From Anaerostipes sp. (GTDB lineage Bacteria > Bacillota > Clostridia > Lachnospirales > Lachnospiraceae): 38,241 nucleotides of DNA. The translations under genes were made by a program, and so were the position numbers. The stretch's first letter is position 1. Every line of letters starts with the position of its first letter. The DNA lies in the NCBI RefSeq assembly GCF_018381315.1, contig NZ_JAGZSD010000027.1, positions 1 through 38,241 of the forward strand, read 5' to 3'. The notes under the pieces are model-generated. The model had not been told where the DNA came from and made no database searches. It saw only the letters and a list, made by a program, of their open reading frames with translations. Shown here one piece after another: positions 30,931 to 38,241 of this stretch.

Positions 30931-31011
30931 AAAAAGTATTTGCCCACCTTGTCCGTGAAGACCATGATATAGTTCTTGATGTGGAGTATAAATCATCAGG
31001 AGGTAAATATT

Positions 31012-31977
31012 ATGAATGTTTGGAAGGATACTGTTTTAACGGATAAGGGGGCTGCACTGCAGGCAAAATTATTGCAGGGACAGACATTGAAGATTACGGG
31101 CGCAAAGACAGGGGCAGCCAGTGTGCCGCCGGTAAATCTGAGGCGGCAGACGAGTGTCACTGAAGGCGGGGGAACTGCCACGCTGCAGCCTGCCAGAACT
31201 GAGGGGGATCAAACCATTATTCCGGTATTGCTGGAAAACACTGATTTAGTAACCGGATATGAATTGTGGCAGGTTGGATTTTATGCAGAAGATCCGGATG
31301 AGGGAGAAATTTTATATTGTATTGCACAGGCATCAAAAGGCAAAGATATACCCTCTGCGTCAGAGAGTCCGGGGTTTTCGATTACATGGGACTTTTATTT
31401 TCAGACATCCAGTGAGGTTCCGTTTGAGGTCGTTCTTAATTCTAATGGGCTGGTGAATATAGAGCAGCATCAGATTCATTCAAGGGAGATTGAAAACCTG
31501 AAGTGTATAGTTGGAGACCTTGACAGTTTGCGGACTGAAGAAAAGACGAATCTTGTGGAATCTGTAAATGAAATTAATGGACAAGTGGATAGTTTAGATG
31601 TGGATTTAACTGCTGCTTCAGAGGAGATTAAGAAGATAAATACATTATTATCAGATAAGGCAAATCAATCCAGTCTTAATTCAACAAACTCAAATTTAAA
31701 TGCCTTATCTTCACAGGTTAATTATGTAAAAGGAATGAAAATGGACGCAGGTGCAGGAACAATCTCGTCAGTGGGTCAGGCATATAAAACACAGCGTGTG
31801 AACTATAACGTTGCATTTAGAAGTAATCCAGGAATTGTCGTTGGGCTAAACAAATCAGCAGCCAACCGGTTTGTCTGTGTGGGTACACATGATCCCAGCG
31901 GTTTTAATGTAAATGCTTACTGTACACAGGGAACGGCTGATGTATATTATACATGGATAGCAATTGGTTTTGTTTGA
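31012..31977 (+). CDS. Orphan phage tail-fibre-like protein with lectin-type C-terminal domain
   Basis: A 321-residue protein. The N-terminal 150 residues read like the base of a tail fibre (VWKDTVLTDKGAALQAKLLQGQTLKITGAKTG, later WQVGFYAEDPDEGEILYCIAQ). Residues 160-240 are a coiled coil (NLVESVNEINGQVDSLDVDL, KINTLLSDKANQSSLNSTNS). The last 70 are a beta domain (VNYNVAFRSNPGIVVGLNKS ... YYTWIAIG) like H-type lectin or gp53-like tips of fibres. No other tail, capsid, portal or integrase gene is in the window. AGGAGG (30998-31003) precedes ATG 31012 by 8 bases. No signal peptide is present. It may be a prophage remnant or a domesticated binding protein. Confidence 0.75.
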   Translation: MNVWKDTVLTDKGAALQAKLLQGQTLKITGAKTGAASVPPVNLRRQTSVTEGGGTATLQPARTEGDQTIIPVLLENTDLVTGYELWQVGFYAEDPDEGEILYCIAQASKGKDIPSASESPGFSITWDFYFQTSSEVPFEVVLNSNGLVNIEQHQIHSREIENLKCIVGDLDSLRTEEKTNLVESVNEINGQVDSLDVDLTAASEEIKKINTLLSDKANQSSLNSTNSNLNALSSQVNYVKGMKMDAGAGTISSVGQAYKTQRVNYNVAFRSNPGIVVGLNKSAANRFVCVGTHDPSGFNVNAYCTQGTADVYYTWIAIGFV

Positions 31978-32002
31978 TGATAGAGCGTAATCATTTATTT
32001 AA

Positions 32003-32042
32003 AAAAAGAACTCCGAAAACACTAGAAATAGGAGTTCTTTTT
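32003..32042. terminator. Bidirectional terminator between tail-fibre and lipoprotein genes
   Basis: A 12-bp stem AAAAAGAACTCC (32003-32014) with GGAGTTCTTTTT (32031-32042), loop of 16. T-rich on both strands, so it serves both convergent genes. Confidence 0.85.
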
Positions 32043-32043
32043 C

Positions 32044-32418
32044 TTACTTTATATTTGCTGGATTCTGGTTTAAAGTTTTTGCCAATTGGTTTCTTACTTT
32101 TGTTATTTTTTTGTCAGAAACTTTTTTGGTTGATAAGCAGTGATCCAGCTGTTCAATTCGGGAATCTACAGCAGAAACTGTTTTTTTATCGGTTTTATGA
32201 TACTGTTCAAATGCTTTTTCAATGTGCTTCAGCTGATTATCTGCTAAGTCTTTTGAAAGATCAGCACCTAAATACTTATCAGTTGTCTCAATGGCTTTAA
32301 GTCCTAAACGGTACTGGCTGTCGCTCAATCCCTGCGGCTTGATATGAGCAGTGCCGCAGCCGCTTAAGGAAGCAGCAAGAAGAAGGATAAGACATCCGGA
32401 TAAAATATATTTTTTCAT
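32044..32418 (-). CDS. Small lipoprotein of unknown function
   Basis: A 124-residue protein with a lipoprotein signal (MKKYILSGCLILLLAASLSGC; lipidated C21). The mature part is hydrophilic and helical (GLSDSQYRLGLKAIETTDKYLGADLSKDLADNQLKHIEKAF), rich in Lys and Asp, with no motif I recognise. GAGGAAAT lies before the ATG on the minus strand. It is a single gene between two terminated units; its role is unknown. Confidence 0.75.
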   Translation of the reverse strand: MKKYILSGCLILLLAASLSGCGTAHIKPQGLSDSQYRLGLKAIETTDKYLGADLSKDLADNQLKHIEKAFEQYHKTDKKTVSAVDSRIEQLDHCLSTKKVSDKKITKVRNQLAKTLNQNPANIK

Positions 32419-32559
32419 AACATTTCCTCACTTTTTGTATGGTTCTGCTAAAAATTAATAAGAATTTTTGTTTGAATCATACAATAGCACAGATGATATG
32501 ACGTGTAAATATTTTGCGTTGTACTTTTTTGAATACATAAAAGGACTGTCCCGCCGGCC

Positions 32560-33504
32560 TTATAGATCTAAGGATGAAAGAATCTCTTTCAGCTGATGCG
32601 CTGATTGATTCAGCAGTTCAGTCTCTTCCGGGTTCAGACCAATCTCTATCACCTGTTCCGCTCCATTTTTATTGACGATTGTCGGAACACTCAGACACAG
32701 GTCAGCGAGGCCGTATTCTCCTTCCAATAAGCTTGAGACCGGAAGAATAGAGTTTTTGTTCCGGATAATGCTCTCAGCGATATGGCTTACGGCAATGGCA
32801 ACACCATAGTAGGTGGCACCTTTTTTCTCAATAATCTCGTAGGCACTGTTTCTTACATCATCGAGAATCCGGCGCATAGATGTCTCATGGTCAAAATGTC
32901 CCCGGAGCTCACAAAAGTCGTTGATGGCAACACCGGATACATTTACTCCGCTCCACACGGCGAGTTCGCTGTCACCGTGTTCACCGATGATAAAGGCCTG
33001 AATACTTGCACTGTCAACCTCAAGATGTTCGCTGAGCAGATACTGGAACCGGGCAGAATCGAGGACTGTGCCGGAACCAAAAACTCTGTTTTTAGGGAAG
33101 CCGGATAGTTTTAGTGTAACGTAAGTAAGAATGTCCACCGGATTTGCAACTACAAGAAGAATGCCTTCTGAGTTCCGTTTTGTAATCTCAGGAATGATAG
33201 TTTTAAAAATTCCAACATTTTTATGAACCAGATCAAGGCGGGTTTCATCCGGTTTCTGGTTAGCTCCGGCAGTTATAATAATCAATGCACAGTCTGCAAT
33301 GTCATCGTATGTGCCTGCGTAAACTTTGGATGTATCCACATAGGGACGGCCGTGGCTTAAATCCATAGCCTCTCCTTTTGCCTTGTCAGCATTTACATCA
33401 ATCAGCACAAGTTCGGTAAAAAGTCCCTGGTGCATAAGACTGAAAGCAGTGGAAGCACCTACAAAACCGCAGCCTATAATGGCCGCTTTTCTATTATTAA
33501 TCAT
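32560..33504 (-). CDS. ldh: L-lactate dehydrogenase
   Basis: A 314-residue NAD-dependent L-lactate dehydrogenase. NAD fold GCGFVG (11-16) and D36; substrate loop GANQKPDETRLDL with Q83, which marks lactate rather than malate use, and R89; D149 and R152 in LDSARF; catalytic H176 in IIGEHGDSE. It interconverts pyruvate and L-lactate. The gene lies downstream of the butyrate CoA-transferase on the same strand, 105 bases apart, which fits a lactate- and butyrate-handling anaerobe. AAGGAGG precedes the ATG but sits in a large hairpin (see the element before it). The sequence does not tell whether the enzyme mainly makes or uses lactate. Confidence 0.95.
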   Translation of the reverse strand: MINNRKAAIIGCGFVGASTAFSLMHQGLFTELVLIDVNADKAKGEAMDLSHGRPYVDTSKVYAGTYDDIADCALIIITAGANQKPDETRLDLVHKNVGIFKTIIPEITKRNSEGILLVVANPVDILTYVTLKLSGFPKNRVFGSGTVLDSARFQYLLSEHLEVDSASIQAFIIGEHGDSELAVWSGVNVSGVAINDFCELRGHFDHETSMRRILDDVRNSAYEIIEKKGATYYGVAIAVSHIAESIIRNKNSILPVSSLLEGEYGLADLCLSVPTIVNKNGAEQVIEIGLNPEETELLNQSAHQLKEILSSLDL

Positions 33505-33560
33505 AAAAAATCCTCCTTTATAATTTTATACCTTGTGGGTATAGTTTAACAAAGGAGGAT
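33505..33560 (-). promoter_or_regulatory. Hairpin before ldh that can hide its ribosome site and act as a terminator
   Basis: On the minus strand, ATCCTCCTTT (33560-33551) pairs perfectly with AAAGGAGGAT (33519-33510), with an inner helix TATACC/GGTATA (33543-33538 with 33532-33527) and loop of 5. The right arm is the ldh ribosome site and is followed by TTTTT and then ATG. In RNA coming from the CoA-transferase gene this would both stop transcription and block translation. The inner 17-base palindrome could also be an operator in DNA. Confidence 0.65.
33525..33552 (-). promoter_or_regulatory. Candidate ldh promoter inside the hairpin
   Basis: Minus strand TTGTTA (33552-33547), 16 bases, TATAAA (33530-33525). 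A start near 33518 would leave out the left arm of the hairpin, so the ribosome site would be free. The TATACC-N5-GGTATA palindrome overlaps spacer and -10 and could be a repressor site. Confidence 0.5.
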
Positions 33561-33609
33561 AAAATATTCATCGAAATCTGAACAAATGAGAATCTATATC
33601 AGTAAGGAT

Positions 33610-34950
33610 TTATTTGTTAGATCTTCTCCAGATTTTAGCATTCTCAGCATCTTTGATTAGCTGATCTCTGAAGTCCGGATGAGCAATATTGATCAGAGCT
33701 TCTGCACGCTGCCATGAAGAAAGTCCTTTCATATTGGCCATTCCATATTCTGTAACTATGTAATGGGCGTTAGCACGGGTGTCAGTTACAATAGAGCCGT
33801 TGTGCAGTGTTGGAAGAATACGTGAGTGCATTTCTCCGGCTTTGTCTGTGAAAGTTGAAGAAAGGCATACAAAGCTTTTTCCGCCGTTAGATAAGTAAGC
33901 GCCCATGACAAAGTCTAACTGTCCGCCTGCGCCGCTGATCTGTTTGATACCTGAAGATTCAGCACTGATCTGTCCGTATAAATCCACATCTACCGCATTG
34001 TTGATGGAAATAAAATTATCTATAGAAGAGACTCTTGCAATATCGTTTGTATAGTTAACAGGAGCGCTCATACATTCCGGATTGTCATTCAAGTAGTCAT
34101 ATAATTTTTTTGTTCCTGCAGCGAATGCATAGGTCTGGCGGTAACGGTCAATATTCTTTCTGGCACCGGTGATTTTTCCTGCTTTTGCAATATCTACAAA
34201 TGCATCTACGTACATCTCTGTATGAACACCGAGATCTTTTAAATCGGATTCTGCAATCATGGAACCGACTGCATTCGGCATGCCGCCGATACCAAGCTGA
34301 AGACATGCTCCGTCAGGGATCTGGTCTACGATGAGCTGAGCCACAGCTTTATCCACGTCTGTTGCAGGTCCGCCTCCGCCAAGCTCTGCAATGGCCGGAT
34401 TCTCTCCCTCAACAATCATATCTACCTTAGAAATATGAACGCCTTCTTCAAAGCCGCCCAGGCAGCGAGGCATATTTTCATTGACTTCTACGATGACACA
34501 GTCAGCCTTTTCAAGCATTGCAGACAAGTGGGAAGCGCTCGGCCCGAAGTTAAAGAAGCCGTGTTCGTCCATAGGAGCCACCTGCATCATTGCAACGTCT
34601 ACATGGTCGATGTAGTTGCGGTAATATCCCGGAAGCTCGGAGTAACGGATCGGTGCATAATAAGAAAATCCTTCGTTGATCCATTTTCTTTCAAGTCCGC
34701 CCATATGCCAGGAATTCCATGTAAAGTGATCTGCCGGAGAATCAATCTTAGTGATCTCCAGGGGCCACATAACAATTCCGCCGCGGATATTGATATTTTC
34801 AAGTTCAGGCATTCTTTTTGCCAGAGCTTTGTCCAAAGCTACCGGCGTGGTGACGCACCAGCCATATTCCAGCCAGTCGCCGGATTTTACAGCTTTTACT
34901 GCCTCGTCAGCAGTTTTAAGTTTTTTTTGGTATTCTTCCTTGAATGACAT
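33610..34950 (-). CDS. but: Butyryl-CoA:acetate CoA-transferase
   Basis: A 446-residue class I CoA-transferase. It moves CoA from butyryl-CoA to acetate, the last step of butyrate formation in Roseburia, Anaerostipes and relatives. Visible marks are the CoA site GIGGMPNAV (220-228), GVHTEMYVD with the probable catalytic E245, the segment YGQISAESSGIKQISGAGGQLDF and TEYGMANMKG near the end. The start ATG follows AGGAGGATTACTT on the minus strand. The assignment over 4-hydroxybutyrate CoA-transferase rests on overall likeness and on the etfA gene in the same window; the two families are close. It has its own promoter, and ldh follows. Confidence 0.88.
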   Translation of the reverse strand: MSFKEEYQKKLKTADEAVKAVKSGDWLEYGWCVTTPVALDKALAKRMPELENINIRGGIVMWPLEITKIDSPADHFTWNSWHMGGLERKWINEGFSYYAPIRYSELPGYYRNYIDHVDVAMMQVAPMDEHGFFNFGPSASHLSAMLEKADCVIVEVNENMPRCLGGFEEGVHISKVDMIVEGENPAIAELGGGGPATDVDKAVAQLIVDQIPDGACLQLGIGGMPNAVGSMIAESDLKDLGVHTEMYVDAFVDIAKAGKITGARKNIDRYRQTYAFAAGTKKLYDYLNDNPECMSAPVNYTNDIARVSSIDNFISINNAVDVDLYGQISAESSGIKQISGAGGQLDFVMGAYLSNGGKSFVCLSSTFTDKAGEMHSRILPTLHNGSIVTDTRANAHYIVTEYGMANMKGLSSWQRAEALINIAHPDFRDQLIKDAENAKIWRRSNK

Positions 34951-34998
34951 AAGTAATCCTCCTGTCTCTTATCTGTTAATTTATTAACATACTATTCC

Positions 34999-35027
34999 AT
35001 TGTACCATTGGCATAAAAGAAACACAA
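34999..35027 (-). promoter_or_regulatory. Promoter of the butyrate CoA-transferase gene
   Basis: Minus strand TTGTGT (35027-35022), 17 bases, TACAAT (35004-34999) preceded by TGG, an extended -10. The leader is about 40 bases. Confidence 0.6.
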
Positions 35028-35104
35028 GTAAAATAATTTTAAATATGGGTGGTCTTTTTACAAGATTTGTACTATAATTAGATACTAAGTTTAGGAGGAC
35101 ATTT

Positions 35105-36487
35105 ATGGAACATAAAAAATTCACTTGGAAACACTACACACTTATTGCACTTGGCATTCTTGTAGTGATTTATTGCTGTATTGCAGTATATTTCAGTAAG
35201 AAGTTTACATATGGGACAAAGATTAACGGTGTCGATGTTTCCAATAAGACAGTAGAAGAAGTTACAGACATTTTTAAGAAGAAGGCAGAAGGCTACTCGC
35301 TGACAGTCAAAGAACGCAAAGGAAAACAGGAGATTTTAAAGAGCAGTGTGCTCAAAGTATCCTTTACCGGACAGGATGAGATTAAAAAGATTAAGGACGG
35401 TCAGAGTGCTCTTTTATGGATCAAAGGCATCTTCGGCGGAGAGAAGTACAAAGATATCGATATGTTTGCCTATGACAAATCAGCATTCCAGAAGGCATTC
35501 AAGAACCTTAACTGTTTTAAAAAGAAAAATATTATCAAGATAAGCAATGCAAAACCTGTTTACAAAGACGGAGCTTATCAGATCCGGAAGGAAGAGATTG
35601 GAACGGTCTTAAAAAAGGATCAGACCAGGAAGCTTATACAGAGTGCCGTAGAAGGCGGTGTTTCTGTTGTAGATTTGGACAAGGAGGGGGCTTATGAGTC
35701 TCCGAAATACACAAGCAAAAGTAAGGAAATTATTGCCCTGAACGACAAGATGAATGATTCACTGAAAGGAAGCATTACATATAAGTTTGGGAAACAAAAG
35801 GTAGTTCTTGACAAAGAGGTCTATCACAAGTGGTTTAAAATTAAAAATGACACAGACTTTACGATTGATATGAAGAAGATGGAAAACTGGGTCATGAAGT
35901 TTGCATACAAATATAATACCATGGGAACGATGCATACGTTTAAGACACATGACGGACGGACGAAGAAGATTTTCGGAGGACCTTACGGCTGGAGAATGAG
36001 CCGGGACAAGGAAGAAGCAGCAGTCAAGAAGATGCTGAAAGAAGGCACAGTGGAGACCAGAGAGCCTTACTGGCGCCAGAAGGCAAAGGTATATGACGGT
36101 TATCAGGGAGACATTGGGGATACCTATATCGAAGTAGATATGGGACAGCAGGAAGTCTTCTACATTAAAAATAAAAAGATTGTTTTTTCATCTTCCGTAG
36201 TAACAGGAAAGATGGAGGCCGGAAGAAAGACACCGGAATGTGTAGCATTTGTTTTGTACAAACAGCGCAATGCCACGCTGAGCGGTCAGGGATATAACTC
36301 CCCGGTTTCTTACTGGATGCCGTTTAACGGGAATGTAGGGCTCCATGATGCAAGCTGGAGATCTTCGTTTGGAGGAAGTGAATATATTTCCGGCGGATCT
36401 CACGGGTGTGTTAATATGCCGTCGTATGCGGCTGCATCTCTTTATAATATGATAGAAGCGGGAACACCGGTTGCCTGCTATTATTAA
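35105..36487 (+). CDS. L,D-transpeptidase (YkuD) with peptidoglycan-binding-like domain
   Basis: A 460-residue membrane-anchored wall enzyme. Helix at 12-32; residues about 35-130 and 150-320 resemble the PG_binding_4 type modules usual in clostridial transpeptidases (YGTKINGVDVSNKTVEEVTDIF; IGTVLKKDQTRKLIQSAVEGG). The YkuD domain (about 335-460) has IEVDMGQQEVFYIKNKKIV, and the catalytic SHGCVNMP with its cysteine and histidine. It should form 3-3 cross-links in peptidoglycan outside the membrane. AGGAGG lies 7 bases before the ATG, and a TATAAT at 35073-35078 with a poor -35 may drive it. It is divergent from the CoA-transferase and ends at a strong terminator. Confidence 0.92.
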   Translation: MEHKKFTWKHYTLIALGILVVIYCCIAVYFSKKFTYGTKINGVDVSNKTVEEVTDIFKKKAEGYSLTVKERKGKQEILKSSVLKVSFTGQDEIKKIKDGQSALLWIKGIFGGEKYKDIDMFAYDKSAFQKAFKNLNCFKKKNIIKISNAKPVYKDGAYQIRKEEIGTVLKKDQTRKLIQSAVEGGVSVVDLDKEGAYESPKYTSKSKEIIALNDKMNDSLKGSITYKFGKQKVVLDKEVYHKWFKIKNDTDFTIDMKKMENWVMKFAYKYNTMGTMHTFKTHDGRTKKIFGGPYGWRMSRDKEEAAVKKMLKEGTVETREPYWRQKAKVYDGYQGDIGDTYIEVDMGQQEVFYIKNKKIVFSSSVVTGKMEAGRKTPECVAFVLYKQRNATLSGQGYNSPVSYWMPFNGNVGLHDASWRSSFGGSEYISGGSHGCVNMPSYAAASLYNMIEAGTPVACYY

Positions 36488-36520
36488 GCAAAGACAGAAC
36501 ATAGCTTAGGATGATATGAT

Positions 36521-36572
36521 ACTTCCAAAGCAGACGTGGTATTTAGCCAGATCTGCTTTGGAAGTGTTTTTT
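36521..36572 (+). terminator. Intrinsic terminator after the L,D-transpeptidase gene
   Basis: A perfect 14-bp stem ACTTCCAAAGCAGA (36521-36534) with TCTGCTTTGGAAGT (36552-36565), loop of 17, then GTTTTTTATT. Confidence 0.92.
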
Positions 36573-36637
36573 ATTGCATAGGAAATTCCTTCAGAATCCC
36601 CTATGCAAAAAATAATGCGGAACGAAAGGAGAGTAAG

Positions 36638-37183
36638 GTGCGGATCAGTATTACACAATGGGTTCACCAGGAATTAGAGCGTTTTATAAAACAGGGGGAT
36701 CTATGTATTGATGCAACGGTAGGAAAAGGGAGGGATACAGAGTTTCTCTGCAGTCTGACCAGCCGGGTGATCGGGTTTGATATACAGGGTGAGGCTCTGG
36801 AAACTGCAAAGAGCCAGCTGAACCTGAAAGGGTATCATCCGAAACTGATACAGGAAAGCCACGAATATATGGGAAGGTATGCAGAAAAAGAAACTGTTCA
36901 GGCCATTCTTTTTAATCTGGGCTACCTGCCCGGAGGGGACCACAGCATTGCCACCAGGCCGGAGAGCACGATTAAAGCTGTCTCAGAAGGCCTTGAACTG
37001 CTGAAGACCGGGGGAGTTATCAGTCTGTGTATCTACAGCGGGGGAGATTCTGGATTTGAAGAGAGAGACAGAGTGCTTGAATATTTAAAACAGCTGGATG
37101 AGCGCAAATATTTTGTTGTAAAACAGGACTTATACAACAAGAGCGGCCATTCGCCTCTTCCTGTACTGATACTGAAGCTTTGA
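36638..37183 (+). CDS. mnmM: Class I SAM methyltransferase, MnmM/YtqB-like (tRNA U34 modification)
   Basis: A 181-residue methyltransferase. Motif I is CIDATVGKGRDTEFL, the acidic residue after strand 2 is in VIGFDIQGEAL, and the family mark is FNLGYLPGGDHSIATRPEST. This matches B. subtilis YtqB, shown to methylate 5-aminomethyl-2-thiouridine at tRNA position 34 (MnmM). The start is GTG 36638 with AAAGGAG 6 bases before it; the frame is open further upstream but that part runs through the terminator of the previous gene. Its end is GHSPLPVLILKL. Family sure, exact tRNA role by likeness. Confidence 0.82.
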   Translation: MRISITQWVHQELERFIKQGDLCIDATVGKGRDTEFLCSLTSRVIGFDIQGEALETAKSQLNLKGYHPKLIQESHEYMGRYAEKETVQAILFNLGYLPGGDHSIATRPESTIKAVSEGLELLKTGGVISLCIYSGGDSGFEERDRVLEYLKQLDERKYFVVKQDLYNKSGHSPLPVLILKL

Positions 37184-37306
37184 CAGCTGCAGGGGGTGAA
37201 CTTTGCTTGCCCTTATCACTAGAATATGGTAATTTATCAATAAGAATAAATATGAATCAAGTACCCGGGATTTCTGCAGAGGATGATCTTACGAGGAGGA
37301 TGAGTT

Positions 37307-38241
37307 ATGGAAAAATATCCGGAAGAGGCTGCTGCCTTCCATATTGACGGCCAGGCTTTTTATGAAGCCATAGTGAACAGCACAGAGGATTATATTTATA
37401 TAGTAGATATGAAGACAGATGTAGCTCTGGTATCCAGCAATATGCTGCAGGATTTTGAGCTGCCGGGGATCCTTGTAAACGGTCTTGTTCCTCTGTGGGG
37501 AGAATTAATCCACGAAAAGGATAAAAAACGATATTTTGATTCTGTGGATGATATGTTAAGCGGCATTACGGACGAACACAATGTAGAATATCAAGTCCGG
37601 AACAGAAATAATGAATATGTCTGGGTTGTATGCCGCGGACTGCTGAAAAGAGACGAAGATAATATGCCTGTCTCCTTCGCCGGAGTGGTTACCCCGATCG
37701 GCAGCAAAGGAAAGGTGGACCGCACCACGGGATTATTTACACAGGATAAATGCAGGGAACGGGTGGAAGATCTTCTGGAACCGGGATTCGGCAAAGGTGG
37801 GCTTTTGCTTCTCGGACTGGATGATTTTAAGCAGATCAACAATCTGAAAGACCATATTTTCGGAGATTTGGTACTGCGTCAGATGGCACAGAACATTCAG
37901 CAGATGCTGCCGCCTAGGGCAGAAATTTTTCGGTTTGACGGGGATGAATTTGCTGTTGTGTGTCCTGATGTAGCCCTGGAAGACATATGGGAACTTTATC
38001 AGTCCATTCATCAGTATGCCAATATGGAACATGAGATTGACGGCATTTCTTATTTTTGTTCTGTCTCAGGAGGCATTTCCGTAATCGGTGAGGATGCAGA
38101 CAACTATTTAGACTTATTGAAGTTTGCTGCAAGTGCTCTCGATGCATCCAAAAAGAAGGGGAAGAATACCTGCACAGTCTTTTCACCGGCGCTTCTGCAG
38201 TCTGAGCTTCGTACGATGGAACTGAACCGCCTGCTGCAGCG
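37307..38241 (+). CDS. PAS-GGDEF protein, 5' part (runs off the window)
   Basis: The frame opens at ATG 37307, with GAGGAGG 7 bases upstream, and is still open at the window edge after 311 codons. No membrane helix is seen. Residues about 18-125 are a PAS-like fold (FYEAIVNSTEDYIYIVDMK, EYQVRNRNNEYVWVVCRG, VSFAGVVTPIG). Residues about 132-285 are a GGDEF domain: TTGLFTQDKCRERV, LLGLDDFKQINNLKDHIFGD and RFDGDEF (211-215), with D in place of the first G. The last codons (SPALLQSELRTMELNRLLQ) look like the linker that commonly leads into an EAL domain, so a PAS-GGDEF-EAL protein is likely. It has its own leader of 120 bases with no riboswitch that I recognise. Confidence 0.85.
   Translation, partial: MEKYPEEAAAFHIDGQAFYEAIVNSTEDYIYIVDMKTDVALVSSNMLQDFELPGILVNGLVPLWGELIHEKDKKRYFDSVDDMLSGITDEHNVEYQVRNRNNEYVWVVCRGLLKRDEDNMPVSFAGVVTPIGSKGKVDRTTGLFTQDKCRERVEDLLEPGFGKGGLLLLGLDDFKQINNLKDHIFGDLVLRQMAQNIQQMLPPRAEIFRFDGDEFAVVCPDVALEDIWELYQSIHQYANMEHEIDGISYFCSVSGGISVIGEDADNYLDLLKFAASALDASKKKGKNTCTVFSPALLQSELRTMELNRLLQ

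Noticed and set aside
31953..32300. A plus-strand frame across the tail-fibre end and the lipoprotein
   Set aside because: It runs through a bidirectional terminator and is antisense to the lipoprotein gene, which has a proper signal peptide and ribosome site.
34435..34947. A 170-codon plus-strand frame opposite the CoA-transferase
   Set aside because: Antisense to a strongly conserved enzyme gene, with no start signal.

Overview
The window reads as chromosome of a butyrate-forming Gram-positive anaerobe of the Lachnospiraceae; Anaerostipes is my best guess but is not proven here. The evidence is the 3' end of etfA (electron-transfer flavoprotein of the butyryl-CoA dehydrogenase step), a butyryl-CoA:acetate CoA-transferase next to an L-lactate dehydrogenase, strong AGGAGG ribosome sites, consensus TTGACA/TATAAT promoters, many intrinsic terminators, sortase-type and lipoprotein signals, and a YaaH/SleL-like LysM-GH18 protein typical of spore formers. 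No rRNA, tRNA, CRISPR array or insertion sequence was seen.

Layout. 1-3060: etfA end, an XRE/DUF4097 regulator with a CPBP membrane protease, and a HAD phosphatase. 3200-4600: a consensus promoter, two tandem class I cyclic-di-GMP (GEMM-I) riboswitches with a terminator and a branched RNA between them, then a secreted Lys-rich metalloprotease resembling the Pro-Pro endopeptidase (PPEP/Zmp1) family. 4600-9340: a LytTR response regulator divergent from a 1264-residue surface protein. 9345-12581: nucleoid-associated protein, PLP aminotransferase, DUF1622 and DUF3783 genes. 12603-27779: a signalling block with a PTS-EIIC/EAL fusion, a solute-binding lipoprotein coupled to a hybrid histidine kinase, an M23 peptidase, three GGDEF/EAL proteins and an old-yellow-enzyme oxidoreductase. 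27880-31980: a probable yjdF riboswitch with yjdF, a thioredoxin-like protein, LysM-GH18, an M15 peptidase and an orphan phage-tail-fibre-like gene. 32044-34950 (minus strand): lipoprotein, ldh and the butyrate CoA-transferase. 35105-38241: an L,D-transpeptidase, an MnmM-like methyltransferase and a truncated PAS-GGDEF gene.

How it fits together. Five proteins that make or break cyclic di-GMP, with different sensor modules (EIIC-like, Cache, 7TM, PAS), share 38 kb with a tandem cyclic-di-GMP riboswitch controlling a secreted protease. In Clostridioides difficile a class I cyclic-di-GMP riboswitch controls the related protease PPEP-1, which releases surface adhesins. The same logic (second messenger to surface proteolysis or attachment) is the most interesting hypothesis here, with an added Lys-rich domain and a doubled riboswitch. 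A second notable element is a hairpin in front of ldh that would hide its ribosome site in read-through RNA from the CoA-transferase gene but not in RNA from its own overlapping promoter.
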